A stretch of 64,000 nucleotides of DNA from an uncultured Verrucomicrobiota bacterium (GCA_902612125.1 CACMBV010000001.1:124001-188000), one strand, 5' to 3'. Counted from the stretch's first letter, positions 49,180-59,451 are shown. Translations and numbers: made by a program. Notes: generated by a model from the letters alone, not told the origin.

Positions 49180-50642
49180 AAATAATTTCTTGCCATTTGC
49201 ATAAAATTTGCAAAGGCGTTGAGGATTAACTGTCGGTTTGTACCAGTCATTTTGAAAATACGGAGTGCTTGACGAGGACGGAGATAAAATCTTCGGACTG
49301 CCCTACGACGTAGACCTTCCAAAGTTGCAGGATCGATATTTTGATTAAGACTGTAAGCAGTTTTTGAACGATCAACATTGAAGATGATGTTTGGCTCAAC
49401 CAAACCTTTTTCAACTGCAAGTTTTCGAAGTTGCGTCCCATAATCTGGCGAGGGTGTAGCAAAGCTTGCAAGATCAATATCTAAGTTACATGCGTAATCG
49501 ATCGTTTCATTTATCCCTGCTAATTTCTCACCAGGTAATCCCAAAATGAAGTAGCCAATGACTGAAATTCCTTCAGCTCGAAGTGAATTAATTCGAGTTT
49601 CAGTCAGTTCTCGATTTTTTTTAGCCTTAAGAGTTGCTAAAACATCATCGTTTGCGGTTTCAATACCTATCAGAACAGAATGACAGCCTGCACGGCGCAT
49701 TGCAGAAATAAGCATATCATCCAAAGTATCTGCCCTACTGTTACAAAACCAAGTAATATTAGGACCTTCTTTTTCAAGAAGTTCACATAATCGAAGTAGG
49801 TTTTTGCGAGATGCCTCCATTAATTGATCTCGAAACATTATCTCTCTAACTCCTAATTCGTAGAGATATTGAATCTCGCGGTGAATTTCCTCTGCAGGAC
49901 GAGTTCTCCAGTCTACTGAAGATTGGCTACAAAACCCACACATAAAAGGACATCCAACAGCCCCTAGTATAGTTGCCACTGGTAAGCGTCGGTTCAGAGG
50001 CTGGCGATAGTTTTTAATGGGCAATTGTTCATGGTGAGGCATTCCCACAGTGAAATTTTTATTTCGCTTTAAAGGAATACCCTTTCGTATGCCATGAGGT
50101 GTTCTTACTATCCAATTATTCGGAGCATTAGTATTAGTTGTCTCGTTGTCCCAGTTTTTTAAAACATCAATTAGATTAGTTGTTGTAAAATCTAGCAAGA
50201 TGCCATCAATATCTTCACATTCGGAGAGTGCTAAATCGCCGTGTTCCTTACCGAAGTCTGCAATTATTATAAGTTTTGTATGGGTAAATCGTTTTTTTAA
50301 ATTTCTAAAAACCGCCTTATCGTGATGCCATGTAAGTGAACTAGTTAAAGAGATAATGAAATCAAAATTTTTATGAGATTCAAGGTATTTTAAAAGTGCA
50401 TGCTCATTAAGTTTTTCACCAACACAATCCGAGATCGTAACATGAAAATTGTGGCCTAATGAGGCTGATAATATAAGGGTGTCAACTGGTGCCCATACAT
50501 AAGATCCTTTTGAACTAAATGTGTGATAAAGGTCTCTGAAAACTATTCGCTCTGCAGGTGGATTTAAAAGAAGTACTTTTGGTATGTGAAATCTGGAATT
50601 TAATACACACTTATCATGAGTTTTTGAAACAGGGGCTATCAT
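49176..50642 (-). CDS. B12-binding-domain radical SAM protein
   Basis: CxxxCxxC in 'ATILGAVGCPFMCGFCSQSSVDWRTRPAEEIHREIQYLYELGVREIMFRDQLM', 'FCNSRADTLDDMLISAMRRAGCHSVLIGIETANDDVL', 'GYFILGLPGE'; N-terminal Rossmann-like 'KVLLLNPPAERIVFRD'. Confidence 0.9.
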   Translation of the reverse strand: MIAPVSKTHDKCVLNSRFHIPKVLLLNPPAERIVFRDLYHTFSSKGSYVWAPVDTLILSASLGHNFHVTISDCVGEKLNEHALLKYLESHKNFDFIISLTSSLTWHHDKAVFRNLKKRFTHTKLIIIADFGKEHGDLALSECEDIDGILLDFTTTNLIDVLKNWDNETTNTNAPNNWIVRTPHGIRKGIPLKRNKNFTVGMPHHEQLPIKNYRQPLNRRLPVATILGAVGCPFMCGFCSQSSVDWRTRPAEEIHREIQYLYELGVREIMFRDQLMEASRKNLLRLCELLEKEGPNITWFCNSRADTLDDMLISAMRRAGCHSVLIGIETANDDVLATLKAKKNRELTETRINSLRAEGISVIGYFILGLPGEKLAGINETIDYACNLDIDLASFATPSPDYGTQLRKLAVEKGLVEPNIIFNVDRSKTAYSLNQNIDPATLEGLRRRAVRRFYLRPRQALRIFKMTGTNRQLILNAFANFMQMARNYF

Positions 50643-50852
50643 AAATTAATATGTCTTTCATATATACTACTAAAGCTTTTCAGGTTACAAGTAATCATTT
50701 TATTGATTTAGTTCTATATGGGACAGTGTTAGACGATTACTATTATGCAAAAAAACCTTATAAATAAAAGATCTCCAATATTAAGGCTTCCCCAATATTA
50801 AATCTTCCAGATTTTTAATACTTGTACTAATCAAGGTTTTTAAACAATAAAA

Positions 50853-50891
50853 AATGAGAATTTTTTAGATTCATTTGATCAAATTCTCATT
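50853..50891. repeat. Perfect 11-bp inverted repeat AATGAGAATTT...AAATTCTCATT with 17-nt loop
   Basis: Read directly from sequence: arms 50853-50863 and 50881-50891. Confidence 0.6.
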
Positions 50892-51084
50892 CTCACCTTA
50901 AGCTATTGCATCGAATTCGAGAATCATGATTTAATTCATAATCGTGATGATGAAAAAAATGAAACTTAAACAAATCATAACTACCTTGGAATTTTTGGCA
51001 AATTAGATAATGGGAAGAACGCCCGTAATAATTCAGGGGCTTTGCAACAAGGGATAGCCTGAATCAAAAAAAGTAATAAATCAG

Positions 51085-51369
51085 TTGAAGTCTATAATGG
51101 AGAAAAGGGCTTTCTTTTTCAGCTACTGCATCTTTGAATTTAGTCTAAATTTGCCTAGTCAAATGCTTAAAGATCGAGGCGAAAAGTCCAAAGTCTATAG
51201 ATTTAGAAAAGCTGAAACAGATTTGATCGAAAACTTAACGAAAAACACAGAGATTAATAACATCGGTTTTTACTCGGGATTTAAGGATAATATATGTGGT
51301 GTCCAAACTTTAAGAATTAAAGATTTATGTTCCTTTCTCGCCCTTGCTAACAAAGTCATAGACAGATAA
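51085..51369 (+). CDS. Hypothetical short ORF in AT-rich region
   Basis: Open reading frame only; no recognisable motif. Confidence 0.2.
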   Translation: MKSIMEKRAFFFSYCIFEFSLNLPSQMLKDRGEKSKVYRFRKAETDLIENLTKNTEINNIGFYSGFKDNICGVQTLRIKDLCSFLALANKVIDR

Positions 51370-51840
51370 TTAACCATTTTCACGAATGGAGAAAAGAGTT
51401 CTCCTCAAAAGAACTTTCGATTATCATAAAGAATTACAGAATTCAATTGCTCGAAGAGAAAATGGCTACCCCATGAACATTCATCTAAATGATGATAATT
51501 TCTAGCTCTTCAATTCTTCATATTATATTATTAACCTATAAAAATGCCCTAATCTGTTTCTAACGACTTCTTTTATCGTGCTTCTGTATCTATTTGAGAT
51601 AGAGATCTCATAATTAAAATCTGCATTCAAAACGGAATATCTGGAAAACTTCAAAAAGAATGCTTTGATAGTTATTCACCCAATGCAAAGAATTGTTTTA
51701 AGAAAGATATAAAAAAACTTTTTTATGAGTCAGCAGAAAGTTGAAACGAAACTAAAAATTTTTTGGCTAGCCAAAACTAAAACAGTGCTAGGTAAGCTAT
51801 CTACTTGCAAGAAATCCTTCCCCCAAAATAAGATTCATAA

Positions 51841-53922
51841 ATGACGAATTTCTGGCTTTTCTTTCTTTTTCCAATCCTTGGCAATTCCCAAATTTCAGAC
51901 CGGCCCAATGTGATCTTGTTTATGGCCGATGATATGGGCATGGGGGACAGTTCGGCTTATCAGTTTTTCACCAAGAATTCCGATTCACAACAGATTCATA
52001 CACCAGCCATGGAAAGACTGGCGAACATGGGAATGCTTTTCACCGATGCCCATACCCCATCTTCCCGGTGCACGCCGACACGATACGGATTACTCACTGG
52101 ACGATACCCTTGGCGTGCCCGAATGAAACACTGGGTGCTTTTTGGGGTACAGGGAGATCCACTGATTGAAGAAGACCGTCCTACCCTGGCTACTCTCTTT
52201 CGTTCCTGCGGTTATGCAACTGCGATGGTGGGTAAATGGCACCTTGGCCTGCGGTATACCCGATCTGATGGAAAACCGGCTGCCGGTTGGGCTGATGCAG
52301 ACCTGACCAAAGATGTTTTCGACGGACCCTGTGACCATGGCTTTGATTATGCCCGTTTTACCTCACGCTCCCATGGAACTTCCGGCCCTGATGCTGGTAC
52401 GACCGGTCCACGAATGGGTAAAAATAAAAAAGGGGACCGCAACACCTCCTGTCAGACAATTGGTCCCGGTCACATTCATAATCGCAGAATCATTGCAGCG
52501 ACCGGCAAAGGTAAACAGCTGACAAACACAGGAGATTTAGCCTATGATCTCCACTCCCTGGGTAGTCGTCATTCGGACCATGCGATGGAATTCCTTACCC
52601 AGCATTTACGAAACCGCGAGACCTCCTTTGACCCTTTCTTTCTCTACTACCCCAGTAATTCCAATCACGGCCCCTACACGGTGGACAAGGAAATTGGGGA
52701 GAATAAGATTAAGGGAGCCGGCAGGATGATTTCGGGCGACCCTGCATCCCTACGCCTCGATTACATTTATGAAAACGATGTGGCATTGGGGAGAATGCTG
52801 GATTTCCTTGAAAAAACTACGGATCCAAGACGCCCCAGCCGGAAACTTATTGAAAACACCATTGTCATTTTCACCTCGGATAATGGTGCGGAAGTAAACA
52901 CAAAAACCGCCACAGGTCCTGTTCGAAGTAACAAAGGTAGTTGTTATGAAGGCGGGCACCGTGTTCCCTTTATCGTAGCCTGGTCCGAAGGGAAGATCGG
53001 CAACGGGGATCAACGAAGTCCTGGAACAAGAAGCGATCAATTAATTGGTTTACAAGACTTGTACGCTACTTTCTCAAGTATACTTAGCAAACCCCTTCCC
53101 AATCTAAGGGCTGGTCAGAGGGGTGCTGAAGACAGTTACAACATCCTTCCGGCATGGGAGGGAAAAACATTACCCCAACGCCCCATGTTCTACAACGACC
53201 ATAAGGAGGCGAACAACGGAGCTGCCTGTGCGATGCGGATCGACAACCCGATCGTGGAAGGAAAACCGATCAAGGGTAAATGGAAAATTTTTTTTGATGA
53301 TTCTCTTTCGAGGTTTGGTAAAGCTATCCCCATCGAACTCTTTGAATTATCTTCGGATCCAATGGAATCCAGGAATCATATCAACGAAAAGGGACTAAAG
53401 CCTCTAGTCCAAGAATTGAGTTCCATTGCCCTGCTCCATCGGAATACGGGAGGTCATCGATTTGTCGAATTTTCCCCAGAAAAGCGTTTCGAATTTGATT
53501 GGAGAAAACCATTACCCGTGCCCGCTCCGCTCACCTTTTTTGTCTCCACCAAAGGAGGAGATGGAATCCGCGATGCAGAAGGACTTGGAATAGAAGGTAA
53601 GGACTCTGCCCGGGTGGATCCCGGGGAAGCCTTTGCCTTTCGTTTTGAATCGGATGTGCTCATCGAATCCATTGGCTTAACTGCCGGCAAGGAGGGATCA
53701 TGTGGCGGCTCCCTGCGGATGGGGAACCGATCAGTGCTCGCAATTTATTGTACGGATGCTGATAATGACGCCAAGGACCAACAGGGAATTATCAGCGATC
53801 TTGGTGTTCTAAAAAAGGGGGAAATGCTCATTCTTGACCCAAACCCTCACTGGGGAGTGGAAGTTCCGGGCAGCTGGAAATTACAATCCCTCGCCGTCCG
53901 ACCCATCAAAGAATTACAATGA
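51841..53922 (+). CDS. Sulfatase (arylsulfatase A-like, large)
   Basis: 'RPNVILFMADDMGMGDSSAYQ', C-T-P-T-R (SRCTPTRYGLLTGRYPWR), 'GKWHLGLRYTR', 'FTSDNGAEV', C-terminal extension. Confidence 0.94.
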   Translation: MTNFWLFFLFPILGNSQISDRPNVILFMADDMGMGDSSAYQFFTKNSDSQQIHTPAMERLANMGMLFTDAHTPSSRCTPTRYGLLTGRYPWRARMKHWVLFGVQGDPLIEEDRPTLATLFRSCGYATAMVGKWHLGLRYTRSDGKPAAGWADADLTKDVFDGPCDHGFDYARFTSRSHGTSGPDAGTTGPRMGKNKKGDRNTSCQTIGPGHIHNRRIIAATGKGKQLTNTGDLAYDLHSLGSRHSDHAMEFLTQHLRNRETSFDPFFLYYPSNSNHGPYTVDKEIGENKIKGAGRMISGDPASLRLDYIYENDVALGRMLDFLEKTTDPRRPSRKLIENTIVIFTSDNGAEVNTKTATGPVRSNKGSCYEGGHRVPFIVAWSEGKIGNGDQRSPGTRSDQLIGLQDLYATFSSILSKPLPNLRAGQRGAEDSYNILPAWEGKTLPQRPMFYNDHKEANNGAACAMRIDNPIVEGKPIKGKWKIFFDDSLSRFGKAIPIELFELSSDPMESRNHINEKGLKPLVQELSSIALLHRNTGGHRFVEFSPEKRFEFDWRKPLPVPAPLTFFVSTKGGDGIRDAEGLGIEGKDSARVDPGEAFAFRFESDVLIESIGLTAGKEGSCGGSLRMGNRSVLAIYCTDADNDAKDQQGIISDLGVLKKGEMLILDPNPHWGVEVPGSWKLQSLAVRPIKELQ

Positions 53923-54235
53923 AAAGTTCATTTCTTCTATGATTCCTGATCAGTCATCTGCTTCCTTGGGGTAAAAAGCCAGTGTGGTTTATATTCAAGT
54001 GACAGATAGAAAAGAAAAAAAGTCTTCGCCATTTCTTGCAGGTTGGAGAACGAAGCAGGTGAGAACCAAGAGGAATGAAAGCCCAATTATACCGGAATCA
54101 GGTCTTGACTACCAAGATTGAACAAAGTACGAAAAGGCAAATTTTCAAATGCCAATGAGCCTGAGGAAAGGGGTTTGAGCAAGCTTGGATTGATGGACAT
54201 GGAAGGAAAGTTCTGATAGGCGGACGCTGCTTAAA

Positions 54236-55858
54236 TTGAATCAAATACGATATCACGACCTCGATGCTCTTCGAGCTTTTGCCATGCTGCTGGGCATCGT
54301 CCTCCATGGATTGCTTTCTTTTATCCCCATTCCCATATGGCCGGTTCAGGATAATGATCAATCGGAGATATACATGATTCCACTTATGTTCATCCATGGA
54401 TTCAGGATGTCTCTCTTTTTCTTCGTCAGCGGTCTTTTTACTAGGATGATATGGCAAAAAAAAGGCACTCTCGGTTTATTACAAAACAGGGCCAAGCGGA
54501 TTGTCTTACCCTTTTTAATATTCGGAGCCTTACTCTTCCCCGTCCTAAATAACATGGGAACTTTTTTGATTACAGGGAAGAGTCATAAGGGAATCGAAAA
54601 AACCATTATTATAAATCCTGAATATCAAGTTCCGAATGATCTTGGTGGAGCTGCTCGAAAAGGAAATTTAAAGGAAATCAGGGGGTGGCTTCAAAAAGAT
54701 GAAGACATCAATGGAAAGTATGATAAGGGCTTAACCCCACTTCATTGGGCGGCAGTCATGAATCAAGTGGATGCAATCAAACTACTTGCGGACAAGGGGG
54801 CAAACTTGAATTCGAGGGATGGACACCAATCAACCCCGCTATTGGTGGCGACTTTTTTTGGCCAGACAGAATCGGTTAAAACCCTGCTTGAAATCGGGGC
54901 AAACCCAAAGCTCAAAAACAAAGATGGTGCTCTTCCCGAGCAAGCCATGATGGCGAATCGAGCAATTACCGAATGGGTGGCAAAGGATATTTTACAAATT
55001 CCTTTTAACTGGACTAAAATTAGTAAGGGAAGAAACCAGGTCAGAGAATTACTCGCCACGGATATTGCCTCCTTCGAAGAAAAGACCGGTTGGTTCGCTC
55101 GTAATTATTTTATGTTTGGTCAATTCTGTACCCATCATCTCTGGTTCCTCTATGATTTAATTTATCTCACCGTAGGCTTTATTTTACTCGCCTGGATCCT
55201 AAATTTTTTACCTGACTTAGGATTAACCAAATGGCTTGCTGAATCTTCTCTACGGCTCTTATGGTTAATCCCCTTAACCTTCTTGGCTCAATTCTACATG
55301 GGTAATGGAGACGATGGGGTATTTGGCCCGTCGACTGCAGTCTTTCTGCAGCCTGACTGGATTAAGTTGGGGTATTATGCGGTCTTCTTTGGCTACGGTA
55401 CAATCTGCTTTCCCCACAGGGGATTCCATGAAAAAGTAGGCCGCTTCTGGCCGGTCTGCCTTGCTTTCGCCACCCTTCTTTTTCTTGTCGCTTTGTTAAT
55501 AATCGAAGAAAAAGACCACTCGTGGAATTATGAATTAATCTCCCTTTGCTCAGCCTTCTTTGCATGGCTGATGATTTTTGGTCTGATGGGTCTGTTCCGT
55601 AAATGGTTCTCGAAAGAGAATTCAAATATTCGTTTTGTTTCTGATTCCTCCTACTGGCTCTACATTGCCCACCTGCCCCTGATACAAATAATACAATTCT
55701 GGGTAGCAGACTGGTCATTCCCCGGCCTGATTAAGCTTATCTTCGTCTGCATGATCACAACCGTTTTATTACTGCTTTCTTACAAATACTTTATCCGTTA
55801 CACCGTCATCGGAACTTTATTGAATGGCAAAAGATATAAAACCCATGAAGCAAGCTGA
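54236..55858 (+). CDS. Acyltransferase-3-like multi-TM protein with inserted ankyrin repeats
   Basis: N-terminal 'RYHDLDALRAFAMLLGIVLHGLLSF', 'MFIHGFRMSLFFFVSGLFTRM', 'RAKRIVLPFLIFGALLFP'. Ankyrin segment 'DLGGAARKGNLKEIRGWLQKDEDINGKYDKGLTPLHWAAVMNQVDAIKLLADKGANLNSRDGHQSTPLLVATFFGQTESVKTLLEIGANPKLKNKDG', then 'HHLWFLYDLIYL' and further TMs. TTG start. Confidence 0.9.
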   Translation: MNQIRYHDLDALRAFAMLLGIVLHGLLSFIPIPIWPVQDNDQSEIYMIPLMFIHGFRMSLFFFVSGLFTRMIWQKKGTLGLLQNRAKRIVLPFLIFGALLFPVLNNMGTFLITGKSHKGIEKTIIINPEYQVPNDLGGAARKGNLKEIRGWLQKDEDINGKYDKGLTPLHWAAVMNQVDAIKLLADKGANLNSRDGHQSTPLLVATFFGQTESVKTLLEIGANPKLKNKDGALPEQAMMANRAITEWVAKDILQIPFNWTKISKGRNQVRELLATDIASFEEKTGWFARNYFMFGQFCTHHLWFLYDLIYLTVGFILLAWILNFLPDLGLTKWLAESSLRLLWLIPLTFLAQFYMGNGDDGVFGPSTAVFLQPDWIKLGYYAVFFGYGTICFPHRGFHEKVGRFWPVCLAFATLLFLVALLIIEEKDHSWNYELISLCSAFFAWLMIFGLMGLFRKWFSKENSNIRFVSDSSYWLYIAHLPLIQIIQFWVADWSFPGLIKLIFVCMITTVLLLLSYKYFIRYTVIGTLLNGKRYKTHEAS

Positions 55859-56468
55859 ATCACTTTCCAGCAAAGCTTATCTATGGCTCGGGCTTTTCTT
55901 TAGCGTATTCATTTGGTCAGGCATTGAACCAAAAGATCGACTGACCTGGGTATTGGAAGCAGGACCGGCGATTATTGGTCTTTGGGTTGTGGCCAAAACC
56001 CGTTCATCCTTCCCCCTCACTCCCTTACTCTACTTTTGGATTCTGCTCCACTGTATTGTTCTCATGGTGGGAGCAAAATATACCTATGCCGAAGTTCCTT
56101 TGTTTGACTGGATTAGTGAGTTCTTTGGGTGGGAAAGAAACAACTATGATAAAGTCGGCCACTTAATGCAGGGATTGGTACCCGCACTGATTACCAGAGA
56201 GATTCTCCTGCGTAAGAAGGTGGTAATTCCGGATGGATGGCGAAATTTTATCATTATATCCATCTGTTTGGCATTCAGTGCCTTTTATGAATTAATCGAA
56301 TGGTGGGCAGCTCTGCTGATCGGAGAAGATGCGGATGCCTTCCTTGGTACCCAAGGATATGTATGGGATACGCAGTCCGATATGGCTCTCGCCCTTCTGG
56401 GTTCGGTTTTATCGATCTTGTTTTTGCGAAAAAGTCATGATCTTCAACTCAAGGCGTTGCTTAAGTAA
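55824..56468 (+). CDS. DUF2238/YjdF-like integral membrane protein
   Basis: 'ERNNYDKVGHLMQGLVPALITREILLRKKVV', 'FSAFYELIEWWAALLIGEDADAFLGTQGYVWDTQSDMALALLG' is characteristic of DUF2238; overlaps the upstream gene by 35 bp. Confidence 0.9.
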   Translation: MAKDIKPMKQAESLSSKAYLWLGLFFSVFIWSGIEPKDRLTWVLEAGPAIIGLWVVAKTRSSFPLTPLLYFWILLHCIVLMVGAKYTYAEVPLFDWISEFFGWERNNYDKVGHLMQGLVPALITREILLRKKVVIPDGWRNFIIISICLAFSAFYELIEWWAALLIGEDADAFLGTQGYVWDTQSDMALALLGSVLSILFLRKSHDLQLKALLK

Positions 56469-56492
56469 AAAACAAGCCTCATACTACCTTGG

Positions 56493-57077
56493 ATGACGCA
56501 AGAAACGGACTGGCAAGAAAGATATCAGATAAAGGACACGCCCTGGGATAAAGGAAAGCCGGCTCCCGGATTGGTTGACTGGCTCAAAAAACAAACACTT
56601 GATCCGGAGACCAGAGTGCTGGTTCCTGGATGTGGGCGTGGGCATGACGCTTCGGCGTGGGCAACCGCAGGCTTTAAAACCACCGGTCTGGACCTTGCCG
56701 ATCTGGCTTTAAGCGATGCCCGAAAAAGATACAAGTCCGTGCCCAACCTAGCCTTTTTACGAGGTAATTTCCTGGATGAAAACCCACAAGAACCCTTCGG
56801 TTTAATCTTTGAACACACTTTGTATTGTGCTATTGATCCGGTCCGAAGGGAAGATTACGCCAGGTCACTGCTAAACTGGCTAAAACCGGACGGCTATTTT
56901 CTGGCAATTCATTTTATATTCCCGCTGAATGACGAAGGTCCCCCGTTTGGAGGGAGTCGGGAAGAAATTATCAATCGTTTTAAACCAAACTTGAAATTAA
57001 TCGAGGACTGGAAGCCGAGTCATTTTGAAGGTCGTAAAAATGAAGAGTGGATGTTCCTTTGGCAGCGGATTTCTTAA
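56493..57077 (+). CDS. SAM-dependent methyltransferase, thiopurine S-methyltransferase (TPMT) family
   Basis: 'DWQERYQIKDTPWDKGKPAPGLVDWL', 'RVLVPGCGRGHDASAWATAGFKTTGLDLADLAL'. Confidence 0.9.
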   Translation: MTQETDWQERYQIKDTPWDKGKPAPGLVDWLKKQTLDPETRVLVPGCGRGHDASAWATAGFKTTGLDLADLALSDARKRYKSVPNLAFLRGNFLDENPQEPFGLIFEHTLYCAIDPVRREDYARSLLNWLKPDGYFLAIHFIFPLNDEGPPFGGSREEIINRFKPNLKLIEDWKPSHFEGRKNEEWMFLWQRIS

Positions 57078-57162
57078 TTTCATTCCTTCCTTTTAAAAAT
57101 AATCTCAGCTCAATCTTTCATTAGCCATTGGATTTTAAAAAAGATCATTTATCCTGTTTTGG

Positions 57163-59451
57163 ATGCAATTCAGGATAAATGTGGCTTTGATAATGATCGC
57201 TTCTCTTTGCGGTGCCAATCTCCGGGGTAGTCCTGAATCAGATAAAGGGAAAAAACTTTATGCCCAGTATTGTGCGGAATGCCATGGCCAAGGTGGTGAA
57301 GGAGTGGAAAATGAATTTTCAAAGCCTCTGATTGGTGACTGGCCCATCGAAAAACTTACTGATTATGTTGGTAAAACCATGCCCGATTATGACCCTGATG
57401 AAGTCACCGGTAAGGATGCTGAGCTTGTCTCCCGTTTCATTTACCAAAGCTTCTACCAAAAACCGGAACTCTTTCGAAAGGAATCAAAAATCCAGCTTGC
57501 CCGTCTAACCAATAGGCAATTTCGGCAATCCGTTACTGATTTGTTCGCCCAGTTTGAAGGGCAGCCCCTTCTTGCCACGCCCGTCCAAGGGCTCAAGGGT
57601 AAATATTATAACGCAGAAGGCATGAACAAACGTAAGAAAATGCATGCGGAACAAATCGATCCTTTTATCAATTTTAATTTCGGGAAAAAAGCCGCACTCG
57701 ACGGTATGAACCCAAAGAAATATTCAGTCTATTGGGAAGGCTCGGTCTTACCCCGTGAATCCGGATGGTATGAATTTTATGTTAAATCACCCAACGGTTT
57801 CGAATTAAGCATAAACCGTTCCATTGGGCCTCCCACAATTGATGAAAAGGTAACCGCCGGTGTACTCCGCGAAAAAAGGACTAAGCTCTACTTATTAGGT
57901 GGAAGACCCTATCCAATTCGACTGAACTATTTTAAATTTGATGATCCAAATGCCTCAATTGCATTGAGTTGGAAAACACCGGTCGGCCAGAAAGAAATTA
58001 TTCCATCCGAATATTTATTTACCCAAGTGGTGCCACCCTCGTTCGTAACCCAGCAAAAGCTTCCTCCTGATGACGCTTCCCATGGGTATGAACGGGGTAT
58101 TCAAGTAGATTCCACATGGGATGAGTCCATTACATATGCCGCTATTGAGGCTGCCAAATTTGCGGGTATTCGCATGTTTCGACTCGCTCGCACCAGTGAA
58201 AAAGACGAAAACAAAAGAGAGAAAATCATTGCTTTCGCCCAAGAATTTGTCCGTTACGCATTTCGTGAAAAATTGTCTAATGATGAAGTTGATCACTATA
58301 TAAAATCCAAATTCGGTGAAGATGTGCCCCTACATGTTTCTGTCGAAAAAATCGTTCTCCTTACCCTGAAGTCACCACGCTTCCTCTATCCTGAATGGCA
58401 AAGTTTGGCCAAAAAGAAAAAAGACCCATTTGTGGTGGCCTCAAGAATGGCACTTTATTTCTGGGATTCAATACCCGATAAACGAATACACAGCCTGATT
58501 GACCGTGATCAGTTGATCAAGGAATGGCAAGTGGAGGATCAGGCTAAAGTGATGCTAAAAGACGCACGGACAAAAGCGAAGTTTAACGACTTTATGATGC
58601 ATTGGCTAGACATGAAAAATAAAGAATTACCCACAATTAGCCCCAAAAAATATCCTAAATTTAATACAGGTTTGGCTCTAGACTTACGCAGGTCCTTGCT
58701 GAGTTGGGTTGAAAAATCGGTGTGGGAAAAAAATATTTCCTGGCAGGAATTTCTCCGTATGGACCATATACAGGTGAACGAAAGAATCGCGAAATTTTAT
58801 GAAATGCCCTATCCAGCTGAGAATAATTCAAGCGGTTTTGTGGAGCTGAATGCCTCGGTCATTGGACACGGGGGTCTATTTACTCATCCATACATCCTTG
58901 CCAGTCATTCCTACCCAGAGGAAAGTTCGCCGATACACCGAGGTGTTTTTACCGCTCGAAAAATATTGGGCCGGACCCTTCGTCCTCCCACCGTAGCCGT
59001 TTCTTTTAGAAACACGGATTTTAACCCCAACTGGACGATGCGACAAAAAGTAACTGAACTGACCAGGTCTGCCAATTGTATGAGTTGTCACGATCAGATC
59101 AATTCCTCGGGATTCGTTTTGGAAAACTTTGATGCAACCGGCAAAATCAGGACCCAGATTCAAGGCAGACCCATTGATTTAAAAGTAAAGTACCTTGATA
59201 GCGAAGGAGAGAAACGGGAATTTCAGGATGCGAACGATCTCCTCAAGCATGCCCTTAGATCTCCAAAGCCGGCCAAATCTTTTATTAAAGAACTTTTCAT
59301 GCATCTTGCCAAACAGGCAACCCCGAGCTACGGTGATTTGGATACTGATAAACTTTCGAAAATGCTGCAAGATGGTAAATTGAGTATAAAAGATCTCTAC
59401 CTAAAACTTTGTATTGAGGGAGCTTCAGATGGATTTGCTTATGCCCAATAA
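57163..59451 (+). CDS. DUF1592/DUF1588/DUF1585-type protein with N-terminal cytochrome c and PA14-like domains
   Basis: 'GKKLYAQYCAECHGQGGEG' (cytochrome c); PA14-like 'GLKGKYYNAEG...YSVYWEGSVLPRESGWYEFYVKSPNGFELSINR...IRLNYFKFDDPNASIALSW'; 'FVVASRMALYFWDSIPDKRI'; 'CMSCHDQINSSGFVLENFDATG'. Confidence 0.86.
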   Translation: MQFRINVALIMIASLCGANLRGSPESDKGKKLYAQYCAECHGQGGEGVENEFSKPLIGDWPIEKLTDYVGKTMPDYDPDEVTGKDAELVSRFIYQSFYQKPELFRKESKIQLARLTNRQFRQSVTDLFAQFEGQPLLATPVQGLKGKYYNAEGMNKRKKMHAEQIDPFINFNFGKKAALDGMNPKKYSVYWEGSVLPRESGWYEFYVKSPNGFELSINRSIGPPTIDEKVTAGVLREKRTKLYLLGGRPYPIRLNYFKFDDPNASIALSWKTPVGQKEIIPSEYLFTQVVPPSFVTQQKLPPDDASHGYERGIQVDSTWDESITYAAIEAAKFAGIRMFRLARTSEKDENKREKIIAFAQEFVRYAFREKLSNDEVDHYIKSKFGEDVPLHVSVEKIVLLTLKSPRFLYPEWQSLAKKKKDPFVVASRMALYFWDSIPDKRIHSLIDRDQLIKEWQVEDQAKVMLKDARTKAKFNDFMMHWLDMKNKELPTISPKKYPKFNTGLALDLRRSLLSWVEKSVWEKNISWQEFLRMDHIQVNERIAKFYEMPYPAENNSSGFVELNASVIGHGGLFTHPYILASHSYPEESSPIHRGVFTARKILGRTLRPPTVAVSFRNTDFNPNWTMRQKVTELTRSANCMSCHDQINSSGFVLENFDATGKIRTQIQGRPIDLKVKYLDSEGEKREFQDANDLLKHALRSPKPAKSFIKELFMHLAKQATPSYGDLDTDKLSKMLQDGKLSIKDLYLKLCIEGASDGFAYAQ

